Shown: positions 43,232 to 53,903, numbered from the stretch's first letter. The stretch: 64,000 nucleotides of DNA from JBBPZA01 sp963728925 (GCA_963728925.1 CAVSMB010000004.1:90224-154223); one strand, 5' to 3'. Numbers and translations: made by a program. Notes: generated from the letters alone by a model not told the origin.

Positions 43232-43878
43232 CTCTGGACTCTCCCCGCCAGGCCCCGATCGGGGTTGGCTGCGATCATCGCAACGACCACGAGCACGAAC
43301 GTCTTGACGCTCGGCTTCGCGTTCGGCCCTTCCCAGCGACAGCGATCCCCGCTGGTACTACGGCCTCTGCTGATTGCTCTGCAGCGAGCCGCGGCCTCTC
43401 GACCGCGACCGTCCCGCACCACCCCGCGAGCACGCCACGCGTGACGAGGCATCCCGGGACACCCGCAGAGCCCTCCCCGAATAAGACCAACGGCCTTCCC
43501 CGCGCACCCACCGCGTCTACGTGACGGCCCCTTGATGGACATCGGGCTTCGCCATGCAATGCTGGCTCGCCCGGGCCGCCGCGCCTCATACGCGCAGCCC
43601 ACCCCCGCCGCAGCGACGGTCGGCCATGTGTTCCTAGGGTCGCGGTTTCGCCTCCGGCTTCCTTCCCACCCCGCCTCACGACGACGCAGTTGCCATTGGC
43701 TTGTGGTTGGTGCCATCAACCTCCACAGGGGACTCTCACCCCCGAGTCGTTGGTCATGTCGGGCGTACATCGGGGTTGTTGAACGCCGCTTGATTTCGGG
43801 ACGCGCGGGGGTGGTCGCGCCGTTGAAGGCTGGGGCGGCGTCGTGCTGATGGCAGGGTTCGCACGTTCGTGAACGCGC

Positions 43879-43922
43879 GAGGGCCCTCCCGCCAGCTTGG
43901 TCGTTGCGTCGGGAGGGCCCTC
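43879..43922. promoter_or_regulatory. 13-bp perfect inverted repeat before the transposon operon
   Basis: GAGGGCCCTCCCG (43879-43891) and CGGGAGGGCCCTC (43910-43922) are exact reverse complements separated by 18 nt, just before the ribosome-binding site of the first transposon gene. It may block read-through transcription from outside or bind a regulator. A smaller palindrome CGTTCGTGAACG lies at 43864-43875. Confidence 0.6.
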
Positions 43923-43944
43923 CGGATGCCGGAGGTGGCACCCC

Positions 43945-44535
43945 GTGTTGATCGTATGCGTCGAGTTGGCGCGGGTCGAGTCTGAGTTGCTGGGCGGGGA
44001 GTTGTCGTGTCCGTCGTGTCACGGGGTGTTGGGTCCGTGGGGGCACGCGCGCGAGCGCGTGGTCCGGTGTTCTGGGAGCCGGGAGCTGGGGTTGCGGCCG
44101 CGGCGGGCGCGCTGTCGGGCGTGCGCGGTGACGCACGTGCTGCTGGCGGATCTGTGCTTGCTGCGCCGTCGGGATGAGGTGTCGGTGATCGGCGCCGCGA
44201 TCGAGGCGAAGGTGACGTCGGGTGCGGGGCATCGGACGATCGCCGGGCGGCTCGGGGTGCACAAGGACGCGGTGCGCGGGTGGCTGCGGCGGTTCGCCGC
44301 GCGGGCGGAGCAGGTGCGCGCGCATTTCGTGCGCTGGGCGGTCGCGCTGGATGCGGAGTTGGGGGCGATCGAGCCGGCGGGGAGCGTGCTGGCGGACGCG
44401 CTTGAGGCGGTCGCGGTTGCGGTCCGGGCGTGGGTTTTGCGGTTCGGGCCGGGCGAGGCGTGGCGAATCGCCAGCGTGCTGTCGGGCGGGCTGCTGCTCG
44501 CCAACACGAGCTCCCTCTCCCCGTCGGCGCCGTGA
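43945..44535 (+). CDS. DUF6431-like zinc-finger/HTH protein of the transposon
   Basis: A 196-residue protein from GTG 43945 behind GGAGG (43931-43935). The N-terminus has two C-x2-C pairs (LSCPSCHG and ARCRACAV), a likely zinc ribbon. A helix-turn-helix follows (VSVIGAAIEAKVTSGAGHRTIAGRLGVHKDAVRGWLRRFAARAEQVR). This matches DUF6431 proteins that travel with transposase/ATPase pairs in actinobacteria. It is probably a DNA-binding partner in target or end recognition; that role is inference. Confidence 0.65.
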   Translation: MLIVCVELARVESELLGGELSCPSCHGVLGPWGHARERVVRCSGSRELGLRPRRARCRACAVTHVLLADLCLLRRRDEVSVIGAAIEAKVTSGAGHRTIAGRLGVHKDAVRGWLRRFAARAEQVRAHFVRWAVALDAELGAIEPAGSVLADALEAVAVAVRAWVLRFGPGEAWRIASVLSGGLLLANTSSLSPSAP

Positions 44536-44580
44536 GCTGAGACCGTGCCGCGCTCGTGACCTTGAGCGTTTGGAGGCCGT

Positions 44581-45980
<1,400 letters not shown>

Positions 45981-45984
<4 letters not shown>

Positions 45985-46796
45985 GTATCGATCGGTTGCG
46001 CGCGCACTACGGGTTCTCGCGGATGCCGTTCGGGAAGGACCTGGCACCAGGGATGCTGCATGCGCATGGCGCGCACGCCGAGGCGGTCGCCCGCATCCAG
46101 TGGTGCATCAGCGAGCAGGCGATCGGCGTGATCAGCGGCGAGTGCGGCGCCGGCAAGACGGTCGCCGCGCGCGCCGCGATCGCCGGCCTGGACGCCTCGC
46201 GGCACACGATCCTCTACCTCGGCACCCCGGGCGTCGGGCTGCGCGGGATCTACGGCCTGATCGTCAGCGCGCTGGGCGGCACGCCGCGGTTTCATCACGC
46301 CGCGCTGATCCCGCAAGCCCAGGAGCTGCTCGCGGCGGAGAGCTCGGAGCGCGGCAAGCAGGTCGTGTTGATCATCGACGAGGCGCACCTCTTGGACGGC
46401 GAGAGCCTCGAGGGCGTGCGCTGCCTGTCGAACCTCGGGATGGACCAGACCGCGCCGTTCTGCCTGCTGCTGCTCGGCCAGCCGACCCTGCGCCGCCGGC
46501 TGCGCCACGGCACGTCCGCCGCATTGGATCAGCGGATCGCGGTGCGCTACGCGATCACCGGCCTCGACGCGAAGGAGACCCACAGCTACGTGCAGCACCA
46601 CCTCGCGCTCGCCGGTCGCTCGGACACCTTGTTCTCCGACGACGCCGTCGCGCTGATCCACGAGATCTCGCGCGGCCTCCCCAGACAGGTCAACAATCTC
46701 GCCGTCGGATCACTGATCGCCGCGTTCGCGCAGAACAAGGCGATCGTCGACGAGTCAGCCACAAGGGCCGCGGTCGCCGAGATCTCCGCCGAATGA
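45981..46796 (+). CDS. AAA ATPase of the ExeA/TniB type
   Basis: A 271-residue ATPase that should act as the transposition regulator, delivering target DNA to the transposase. Motifs are GECGAGKTVAARAA (Walker A), VVLIIDEAHLL (Walker B), FCLLLLGQPTLRRRLRHG (sensor 1) and ISRGLPRQVNNL (sensor 2). The start MSIDRLRAHYGFSRMPFGKDL is characteristic of ExeA-like ATPases encoded next to rve transposases. It overlaps both neighbours by four bases. Confidence 0.85.
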
Positions 46797-48070
46797 CCAA
46801 GCAAGCGGCGCTGTCGCTGCTCGATGAGCCCAACGACGATCCCCAGGCGACCGGCGAGCTGGCGCTGCCGGTCCCCTCGGACTGGCCGGCGCCGCCCGCG
46901 CAGGCCGCCTATCACGGGCTCGCGGGCGAGATCGTCGGCACGATCGCGCCGCAGACCGAGGCCGACCCGGTCGCGATCCTCTCTCAGCTGCTGGTCGCGT
47001 TCGGCGCCGCGATCGGCCGCGGCGCCTGGTTTCAAGTCGAGGCGACCCGCCATCACCCGAACGAGTTCCTGGTCCTTGTCGGCGACAGCTCGCGCGCACG
47101 CAAGGGATCGTCCTGGGATCACGTGCACAGGCTGATCAGCGGCGCCGACCCGGCGATCAGCAACCGGATTCTGACCGGGCTCTCAAGCGGCGAGGGGCTG
47201 ATCTGGTCAGTCCGCGACCCGCAAGCCCAGGACCCCGGCTCAGGCGACCGGCGGCTGCTGGTGATCGAACCCGAGTTCGTCAGCGTGCTCAAGGCGGTCA
47301 GCCGCGAGATCTCCACGTTGTCGCCGACCCTGCGCTCGGCGTGGGACGGCCGACCGTTGCAGATCCTGACCCGGACCGCGCCCGCGCGCGCGACCGACGC
47401 GCACATCAGCGTGATCGGCCACATCACCGCCACCGAGCTCCGTCATCACGTCAACCCGGTCGAGCTCGCGAACGGGCTGCTCAACCGCTTCCTGCTGCTC
47501 GGCTGCCGCCGCGTCCGACTGCTGCCCGAAGGCGGCGACCCCGACCCGCTCAACGGCACCGGCCTCGATCGCAGGCTCGCGACAACGCTCACCAGCGCCC
47601 GCCGCACCGGGCAGCTGCGACTCTCCACCGCTGCTCGCCGCGCCTGGTCAGACGCCTACCAGCGGCTCGCCGAACCCCAGCCCGGGATCGCCGGCGCGAT
47701 CGGCGCGCGCGCCGAAGCGCACACGATCCGGCTCGCGCTGCTCTACGCGCTGCTCGACGGCACCCGGCAGATCCAGCCAGCGCACCTCAATGCCGCGCTC
47801 GCGCTCTGGGAGTACGCACGGCGCTCAGCCACCTGGGCGCTCGAGCGCACCGCCGGCGACCCGCTCGCCCACCAGATCCACGCCGCGCTCACCCACGCAC
47901 TGCCCGACGGGCTGACCCGCACCCAGCTGCGCGACCTGCTGCACCGCAACCCCACCACCAGCCAACTCGACCACGCGCTCGCCGCGCTCGCCGACGACGG
48001 CAAGATCACCAGCCAGCGCGTGCTCACCGCCGGCCGTCCCGCCCAGCTCTGGACCGCCACCCAGCGCTGA
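46793..48070 (+). CDS. DUF3987-like protein of the transposon
   Basis: A 425-residue protein starting at ATG 46793 (ATGA overlap with the ATPase). It resembles the DUF3987 family found in plasmids and mobile islands: ADPVAILSQLLVAFGAAIGRGAWFQVEATRHHPNEFLVLVGDSSRARKGSSWDHV replaces the usual P-loop with a degenerate GDSSRARKGSS, and GHITATELRHH with NGLLNRFLLLG follows. The C-terminal winged-helix part (GLTRTQLRDLLHRNPTTSQLDHALAAL) is likely to bind DNA. Its place in the operon suggests a role in transposition or target choice, so far unproved. Confidence 0.65.
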   Translation: MTKQAALSLLDEPNDDPQATGELALPVPSDWPAPPAQAAYHGLAGEIVGTIAPQTEADPVAILSQLLVAFGAAIGRGAWFQVEATRHHPNEFLVLVGDSSRARKGSSWDHVHRLISGADPAISNRILTGLSSGEGLIWSVRDPQAQDPGSGDRRLLVIEPEFVSVLKAVSREISTLSPTLRSAWDGRPLQILTRTAPARATDAHISVIGHITATELRHHVNPVELANGLLNRFLLLGCRRVRLLPEGGDPDPLNGTGLDRRLATTLTSARRTGQLRLSTAARRAWSDAYQRLAEPQPGIAGAIGARAEAHTIRLALLYALLDGTRQIQPAHLNAALALWEYARRSATWALERTAGDPLAHQIHAALTHALPDGLTRTQLRDLLHRNPTTSQLDHALAALADDGKITSQRVLTAGRPAQLWTATQR

Positions 48071-48352
48071 CCGCCCCGGTCGCGCGAACGCGCGACCCGA
48101 TCCCCAGCCAATCAGCGAAGCGCAGCGGGCTGTCAACGGGCGGCCCGACCGGGCCGAGCGCAGCGAGCCGCGAAGCGGCACCCCTTGACAGCAACCGCGA
48201 AGCGAAGCTACCCCGCCAGCCGACCCCCTTTGAACGTTTCAACGTTCGAGCGTCAACCCCACCGATCCCGGCTCACAACGGCATCTCCATGCCGAACCAA
48301 AGCGGCGCCCAACACATCGGGTAGGCGCCGGGCTGACCCCGGCGCCCCCCAC

Positions 48353-48386
48353 ACCACCGGACGTGCGGGTCCGCATCCGGCGGTTC
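48353..48386 (-). ncRNA. Domain V of group II intron 2
   Basis: Reverse-strand GAACCGCCGGATGCGG pairs with CCGCACGTCCGGTGGT, the 34-nt domain V hairpin. Compared with intron 1 the stem has paired (compensatory) changes, good evidence for RNA function. Confidence 0.8.
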
Positions 48387-48388
48387 GC

Positions 48389-49732
48389 TCAGCATTCCCG
48401 GAAGCGGCGGTAGGGATCGAGGAATCCCTGCAGGCCGAGGTCGGTCCAGTAGCCGTTGGGGAGGGCGACGGCGAGGACTTTGGATCCGGCGATGCGCCAG
48501 TACCCCTTGCGCGAGGACGCCCACCTGCGGGCGGTCGCCTCGGAGATATCTCTCGCTCGCAGGTTGCGCCTCCGCGTGCGGGGGCGCTTCCACTCCTTCC
48601 ATCGCACTTGCCGTAGTCGGCGTCTGAGCCATTCGTCGAGATCCTCGAACGGGGTCGGGGTGTCGGCCAGCTTGAAGTAGGCCGTCCATCCGACCGTGAA
48701 GCGGTTGATCTCATCGATCCTCCGCTCCATCGAGACGCCCCAGCGCCGCGAGGTGAGAGCGCGCAGGCGGTCCTTTGCCCTCTTGAGGGCCTTGGGGTCC
48801 ACCAGCACCCTGACGTCACCCATGCGGGGCCGGAGGCAGAACCCTAGAAAGGGTCGCCTCAGCGCCCGGGCCACCACCGATTTCTCGCGGTTGACTCTGA
48901 GCTTCAGGCGCTGCTCGACGTATTGCGTGATGCTCGCCATGACCCGCTCGCCCGCCCGTCGACTGTGGACGTAGATGCGCCCATCGTCGGCGTAGCGCAC
49001 GAACCGGTGCCCGCGCCGCTCCAGCTCCCAGTCGAGGTCGTCAAGCATGACGTTGCTGAGCAGCGGCGAAAGCGGCGAACCCTGCGGGGTTCCCTCCGTC
49101 GTCGCGTGCACCAGCCCGCCATCCATGACCCCCGCCTGGAGGTAGCGCCGGATCAGCCCGAGCAGCCGTTTGTCATGAACCCGTCGTGCGACCCTGGCCA
49201 TCAGAACGTCGTGCTGAACGCGATCGAAAAACGAGTCGAGATCAAAATCGACGCACCACACCGCGCCATCAGCGATGAACTGGCGTGCCCGCTCCACAGC
49301 ATGATGCTGCGAGCGCCCCGGCCGGAAGCCGAAGCTGTGGGGATGGAACTGCGGGTCGAAGACAGGCGTGAGCACCTGCGCGATGGCCTGGCAGATCATT
49401 CGATCCACCGCAGCCGGCACTCCCAGCTTGCGCTGCCCGCCCGAGGGCTTGGGGATCATCACCCTGCGGACAGGCTGCGGCCGGTAAGTGCCCGCCTCGA
49501 GCTGCGAGCTGACCTCCGCCCAGTGGTCATGCAACCACGGCCGGAGCTCCTTGGTGCTCAGCCCGTCGATGCCTGGGGCACCGGCGTTCTGCTCGACGCG
49601 TCTGAGTGCCTCGGCGAGATTCCCGCGGGCCAGGAACTGCTCCCACAAGGAGCCCGCCTTGGCGGGGTGAGCGGCGGTGTCGTCCGGCGCCGGATCGCTG
49701 CTGCGCCCTGACCGGAGATCCTCGGGCTTCAC
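48389..49732 (-). CDS. ltrA: Group II intron reverse transcriptase/maturase (intron 2)
   Basis: A 447-residue intron-encoded protein, close to that of intron 1. Motifs: VMIPKPSGGQRKLGVP, SFGFRPGRSQHHAVERAR, VDFDLDSFFDRVQHDVLM, EGTPQGSPLSPLLSNVML, catalytic RYADDGRIY and the maturase segment FTVGWTAYFKLAD. It stops a few codons earlier than the intron 1 protein, before domain V, because of a one-base difference near FREC. No endonuclease domain. Intact. Confidence 0.9.
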   Translation of the reverse strand: MKPEDLRSGRSSDPAPDDTAAHPAKAGSLWEQFLARGNLAEALRRVEQNAGAPGIDGLSTKELRPWLHDHWAEVSSQLEAGTYRPQPVRRVMIPKPSGGQRKLGVPAAVDRMICQAIAQVLTPVFDPQFHPHSFGFRPGRSQHHAVERARQFIADGAVWCVDFDLDSFFDRVQHDVLMARVARRVHDKRLLGLIRRYLQAGVMDGGLVHATTEGTPQGSPLSPLLSNVMLDDLDWELERRGHRFVRYADDGRIYVHSRRAGERVMASITQYVEQRLKLRVNREKSVVARALRRPFLGFCLRPRMGDVRVLVDPKALKRAKDRLRALTSRRWGVSMERRIDEINRFTVGWTAYFKLADTPTPFEDLDEWLRRRLRQVRWKEWKRPRTRRRNLRARDISEATARRWASSRKGYWRIAGSKVLAVALPNGYWTDLGLQGFLDPYRRFREC

Positions 49733-50303
49733 CTCTGGACCCTCCCGGCCAGGCCCCCGCGGGGGTTGGCTGCCGTCAACGCAACGATCGCGAGCACGAA
49801 CGTCTTGGCGCTCGGCTTCGCGTTCAGCCCTTCCCAGCGATAACGATCCCCGCTGGTACTACGGCGTCTGCTGACTTCTCCACGGCGAGCGGCGCCCTCA
49901 CGAGCACCGCCGTCCCATCCCACCCGACGAACACGCCATGCGTGGACGGGCATCCCGAGACACCCGTGGAGATCTCCCCAGGTAAGACCAGCAACCTTCA
50001 TCGCGCACCCACCGCGTCTACGTAACGGCCCCTTGATGGACATAGGGCTTCGCCATGCCGAGCCGGCTCGCCCGGACCGCCACGCCTTATACGCGCAGCC
50101 CGTCGCCCGACGGCGACGAGCCATGTGTTCCTAGGGTCGCGACTTCGTCTCCGGCTTCCTTCCCACCCCGCCTCACGACGACGCAGTTGCCATTGACTTG
50201 TGGTTGGTGCCATCAACCTCCACAGGGGACTCGCACCCCCGAGCTGCTGGTCATGCTGGGCGCACTCGCGGTAGGGACCGCCCTTGCGGGCGGCCCCCCG
50301 CGC

Positions 50304-50337
50304 AGATCCCAGCGTGCGCTGCTAACGCACTGGGCTC
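50304..50337 (-). ncRNA. Domain V of group II intron 3
   Basis: Reverse-strand GAGCCCAGTGCG pairs with CGCACGCTGGGATC, 34 nt in all, overlapping the last codons and stop of the reverse transcriptase (RSPVR-stop). Confidence 0.7.
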
Positions 50338-51181
50338 CTGCCTTGGGTGCGAGCGTCGAATCGCGCGTCGGGGTAGGGGTGCGTGATGCGGGCGGGTGGG
50401 AGCCATCGAGTGGCGAGGCGGTTCATGCGCTTCCAGTCCAGGCGTGAGCGCTGGCTGCGGCGCCGGAGCGCCCGACGCCAGTGCCGTGTTGCCTGCGTGC
50501 GGAAGGCGATGATCGCGTCGCTGTTGCCGGGCACGGCGTAGTAGGCGAGGTGCCCTCGCACCACGCTTGCCAGCCAGCGGCCCTGCTCGGGGATGGGCAG
50601 GTGCCGGCGTTGCATGAGCGCGAGCTTTAGCTCGCGCAGCCGCGCAGCTTGGCCCGCATCCGCTTTGAGATCGTGACGCGCTTGAGCATGAAGCGCCCCT
50701 TCCTGGTCTTCGCGCAGATGTGCGTGAAGCCGAGAAAGTCGAACGTCTCCGGCCCGCCGAGGCCCCGCCGCTTGCGGTCCAGGGCGGCGAACCGCCCGAA
50801 CTCGATCAGCCGCGTCTTGTCGGCGTTGAGCTCCAGGCAGAACGTCGCGAATCGCTCGCGAAGGTCGGCGTGGAACCGCTGCGCATCCTCGTGGTGCTCA
50901 AAGCCCGCGACGAAGTCGTCGCCGTAGCGCACGATGATCATGTCGCCGTGCGCGTGGCGGCGTCTCCATTGCTGAGCCCACAGGTCAAGGACGTAGTGCA
51001 GGTAGACGTTCGCCAGCAGCGGCGATGCCGATGCTCCTTGCGGCGCCCGATCACTGTCGCTCCAGGCCCCGTTCTCGATGACGCCTGCGCTCAACCATTT
51101 CTGGATGAGGCGCAGGACCCTGCGGTCCGCGATCCGGAGCTCGAGGAACCTCTCCAGCCAGCGGTGATCAAGGCTGGTGAA
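50322..51181 (-). pseudogene. Group II intron 3 reverse transcriptase, C-terminal part (frameshifted)
   Basis: The fragment resumes right behind element A with FTSLDHRWLERFLELRIADRRVLRLIQKWL, goes through DRAPQGASASPLLANVYL and the catalytic VRYGDDFVAGF, then FDFLGFTHICAKTRKGRFMLKRVT. At 50633-50648 an 8-bp tandem duplication (cgcgcagc twice) shifts the frame inside the thumb. The maturase part then continues in the next frame (RRHLPIPEQGRWLASVVRGHLAYYAVPGN ... HPYPDARF) to the stop at 50322. Joined to 53916-54486 it would be one reverse transcriptase without endonuclease. Confidence 0.85.
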
Positions 51182-51201
51182 GGAAGACACGACACACTGC
51201 C
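51180..51201. other. Attachment-site arm at the left end of element A
   Basis: Crossover dinucleotide AA (51180-51181) followed by the terminal arm GGAAGACACGACACACTGCC (51182-51201). The arm mirrors the one at 53894-53913 and closely resembles the corresponding arm of element B. Confidence 0.75.
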
Positions 51202-51225
51202 CACCTCGATGGCTTCCCGGCGACC

Positions 51226-51675
51226 GTGCGAGTGGTGCGGGCGCGTCACGCATGGGAGGGCCGCTCGCTTGAGCTGATGGGGTGGATGCGCCGGCGCGGG
51301 CGGCTGGAGCTGATCCTGGTGCTGCCGGACGGCAGCCACCTGATGATCCCGGCAGCATGGACTGACCTTGAGGCCCCGACCGGGCCGACAGAAGTCGGGA
51401 CGCTGGGGTCGCTGGAGGATCTGCTCGCGGCGCGGCGGATCCTGGAGCCGTTGCTCGAGCGTGTCGTCCTGGCCGAGCGCGATGATCCGCCTGCCGGGAA
51501 CGGGAGGGCCGATCGTGCAGCTGCGTCTGGAACTTGCGGAGAGTCCAGCGCCCGCGGTGGCGCTGTGGGAGCTGGTCGGCGAGGAGCAGCGCCAGACGGC
51601 AATGACGCTGCTGGCGGCGCTGATCGCGCAGACCGTCGCCGGCGAGCACGTCGAGCAGGAGGCGAGGGTCGGTGA
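51226..51675 (+). CDS. Element A ORF1, Y4bD/Y4pK (DUF5372)-like protein
   Basis: A 149-codon frame from GTG 51226. Residues 1-90 are well conserved with ORF1 of element B: VRARH, GWMRRRG, LILVLPDGS, IPAAWTDLE, GTLGSLEDLLAARRIL and LLERVVLAE. The PDGS-x-IPAAWTDL pattern recalls small accessory proteins (Y4bD/Y4pK, DUF5372) known beside serine recombinases in other bacteria; that recall is not verified here. The C-terminal 50 residues overlap ORF2 in another frame and are less constrained. Function unknown. Confidence 0.65.
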   Translation: MRVVRARHAWEGRSLELMGWMRRRGRLELILVLPDGSHLMIPAAWTDLEAPTGPTEVGTLGSLEDLLAARRILEPLLERVVLAERDDPPAGNGRADRAAASGTCGESSARGGAVGAGRRGAAPDGNDAAGGADRADRRRRARRAGGEGR

Positions 51676-51679
51676 GTGA
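51515..51679 (+). CDS. Element A ORF2, small helical protein
   Basis: A 54-residue product from GTG 51515, seven bases after a strong GGGAGG site. The sequence QLRLELAESPAPAVALWELV, then EEQRQTAMTLLAALIAQTV, is predicted all-helical and is conserved in element B (51 residues). It lies in a different frame within the end of ORF1 and overlaps the recombinase start by eight bases, so the three genes are translationally linked. Possibly a recombination directionality or accessory factor; that is speculation. Confidence 0.65.
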   Translation: MQLRLELAESPAPAVALWELVGEEQRQTAMTLLAALIAQTVAGEHVEQEARVGE

Positions 51680-53903
51680 GCGCTCGAAGCTGACCGCGTC
51701 GCATCTGCGCCGGAGCGCGTTCGTGTACGTGCGCCAGTCCTCGCAGGCGCAGCTTGAGCGCAACGTCGAGTCGACCGCCCGCCAATACGCGCTCGTGCAA
51801 CGCGCGATCGAGCTCGGGTTCGCGCGCGAACAGATCGTGGTGATCGACGAGGACCTCGGTATTTCCGGGTCGGGACGCTCTGATCGCTCTGGGTTCGCTC
51901 GGTTGGCGGCCGAGGTCGCGCTCGGTCACGCCGGGCTGGTGCTCGGCCTGGAGGTCTCGCGGCTGGCGCGCAACAACGTTGATTGGTACCGGCTGCTGGA
52001 TCTGTGTGGCGTGACCGACACGGTGATCGGCGATACCGACGGGCTGTATCACCCCGGATCGTTCAACGATCGGCTGCTGCTTGGCCTCAAAGGCACAATG
52101 AGCGAGGCCGAGCTGCACGTCCTCAGGGCGCGCCTTGAGGGTGGGATTCGCAACAAGGCCGCGCGCGGCGAGCTGCGCAAGGCGCTGCCGGTCGGGTTCG
52201 TGTGGGGCGATGAGGAGGGCGAGATCCTGACCGACCCCGACGAGGCGATCAGGGGCGCGATCCAGACGATCTTCGACCGGTTCGCCGAGCTTGGGTCGGT
52301 CCGCCAGGTGTGGCTGTGGATGCGCCGCGAGGCTGTGCAGTTCCCGATGCGCCGCTTCGCGCACGGCGAGATCCAATGGGCAGTGCCGACCTACCACCAG
52401 ATCCACAGCGTGCTCGAGAGCCCGGTCTATGCCGGCGCGTACGCGTTCGGCAAGACACGCCGGGAGCGCTATGTCGACGAGCACGGGCAGACCCGCCAGC
52501 GGATGCGTCGTCTGCCGCAGACAGAATGGGAGGTCTTGATCTGGGAGCACCACCCCGGCTTCATCGACAAGCCCACCTTCGAGCAGAACCGCGAGCGGAT
52601 CGCTCGCAACACGCGCCCGCGCGCGCCCGAGCCCGGCGGTGCGGTCCGCGAAGGCCAAGCGCTGCTGCAAGGAATCGCGGTGTGCGGCCGCTGCGGGCGC
52701 AAGCTCAAGGTCCACTATCAAGGCCGTCGCGGTCATCAGAGCCCCGCCTATCACTGTCCGAGCAGCATCCTGGTCGAGAACCGCGGCAGCTGGTGCCTGC
52801 GGATCGGCGGCACCCAGATCGACCAGGCAGTCGCCGGCGCGTTGCTCGCCGCGCTCACCCCCGCCGGCGTCAAAGCCGCGCTGCAAGCGGCCGAAGCGCT
52901 CGAGCAAGACCACGACGCAGCACTGAAACAGTGGCGGCTGCAACTCGAGCGCGCCAAGTACCAGGCCGACCGGGCGGAGCGGCGCTATCGCCAGGTCGAG
53001 CCCGAGCACCGGCTCGTCGCCCGCGGCCTCGAGCGCGACTGGGAGAACGCGCTCGGAGAGCTCGCCAAGGCCGAAGCCGAGCTCGCGCTCCGCCAGCAAC
53101 AACGACCACGGACGCTCACCGAGCACGAGCGCGAGCGGCTGCTGGCGCTCGGCACCGACCTCGGCCGCGTCTGGGCCGCGCCGACGACCACCGATCGCGA
53201 CCGCAAACAACTGCTGCGCTGCCTGATCGAGGAAGTGACCATCGATGCTGACAAGCAACAGCACCGCGCAACAGTCACGATCCGCTGGAAAGGCGGCGCG
53301 ATCACCGAGCTCGCCGTCACGCTCCCCAAGCCGCAGCCCACGATCCGCACCGACGAGGACACGATCAAGCTGCTGGAACGCCTCGCCGCCCACTACGACG
53401 ACGGCGCGATCGCCGGGATCCTCAACCGCCAAGGCCGCCGCTCCGCGACCGGCGAGCGGTTCACCGCGATCATCGTCGGCGGCCTGCGCCGCTACCGCAA
53501 GATCCCCGCATACAAGCCGCCCGCGGACCCGCCCGATGGCGAGCTGCTCCCCGTCGGCAAAGCCGCCGACGAGCTCGGCGTCGCCGCATCCACGCTGTTC
53601 CGCTGGCTGCAGGCCGGGTTCATCCGCGGCGAACAGGACACGCCCGGCGCTCCCTGGCGGATCCGCGTCAACGACCAGCTCCGCTCCCTGTTCGTCGAAG
53701 ACGCCCCCGCCGGCTACGTCCCGATCGTCGATGCGATGCGGATCCTCGGCGTCTCCCGCCAAACCGTGTTGCAACGTGTCAAGCGCAGCGAGCTGCAAGC
53801 CCTCCACGTCCGCAACGGACGCCGCAAAGGCCTGCGAATACTGGTCCCACAAGCCGAAACCAGCCTCTTCGCCACCACCCCCATGAACGCGTTGGCAGTG
53901 TGA
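51672..53903 (+). CDS. Large serine recombinase of element A
   Basis: A 743-residue serine recombinase. The resolvase domain carries the catalytic serine in FVYVRQSSQAQLERN, then VIDEDLGISGSGRSDRSGFARL and VLGLEVSRLARNN. The recombinase domain has KLGTMSEAELHVLRARL-like LKGTMSEAELHVLRARL and PVYAGAYAFGKTRRE. A zinc beta-ribbon (CGRCGRKL ... YHCP ... WCLRIGG) and a long coiled coil follow. Unusually, the C-terminus adds two MerR/excisionase-type helix-turn-helix segments (GKAADELGVAASTLFRWLQAG; MRILGVSRQTVLQRVKRSELQALH). The stop codon TGA lies inside the right attachment arm. Confidence 0.93.
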   Translation: MSERSKLTASHLRRSAFVYVRQSSQAQLERNVESTARQYALVQRAIELGFAREQIVVIDEDLGISGSGRSDRSGFARLAAEVALGHAGLVLGLEVSRLARNNVDWYRLLDLCGVTDTVIGDTDGLYHPGSFNDRLLLGLKGTMSEAELHVLRARLEGGIRNKAARGELRKALPVGFVWGDEEGEILTDPDEAIRGAIQTIFDRFAELGSVRQVWLWMRREAVQFPMRRFAHGEIQWAVPTYHQIHSVLESPVYAGAYAFGKTRRERYVDEHGQTRQRMRRLPQTEWEVLIWEHHPGFIDKPTFEQNRERIARNTRPRAPEPGGAVREGQALLQGIAVCGRCGRKLKVHYQGRRGHQSPAYHCPSSILVENRGSWCLRIGGTQIDQAVAGALLAALTPAGVKAALQAAEALEQDHDAALKQWRLQLERAKYQADRAERRYRQVEPEHRLVARGLERDWENALGELAKAEAELALRQQQRPRTLTEHERERLLALGTDLGRVWAAPTTTDRDRKQLLRCLIEEVTIDADKQQHRATVTIRWKGGAITELAVTLPKPQPTIRTDEDTIKLLERLAAHYDDGAIAGILNRQGRRSATGERFTAIIVGGLRRYRKIPAYKPPADPPDGELLPVGKAADELGVAASTLFRWLQAGFIRGEQDTPGAPWRIRVNDQLRSLFVEDAPAGYVPIVDAMRILGVSRQTVLQRVKRSELQALHVRNGRRKGLRILVPQAETSLFATTPMNALAV

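Larger units (their letters stand above)
41819..43768 (-). mobile_element. Group II intron 1 (complete, 1,950 bp)
   Basis: Read on the reverse strand, the intron starts with GTACGCCCGAC at 43768 and ends with CCTACCCGAT at 41819, giving 1,950 bp. A 34-nt domain V hairpin is at 41856-41889, and the branch-point adenosine of domain VI lies seven bases from the 3' end. The reverse transcriptase frame fills domain IV. Intron 2 has the same length, ends and layout, which fixes these borders. The 5' end sits 3 bp outside the left end of the four-gene transposon. Confidence 0.85.
48316..50265 (-). mobile_element. Group II intron 2 (complete, 1,950 bp)
   Basis: The reverse-strand intron begins GTGCGCCCAGC at 50265 and ends CCTACCCGAT at 48316; it is the same length as intron 1 and a close relative throughout. 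Domain V is at 48353-48386. Immediately upstream (3' on the plus strand) is the end of intron 3: its domain VI-like hairpin at 50274-50297. The intron therefore lies directly behind the tail of another intron. Confidence 0.85.
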
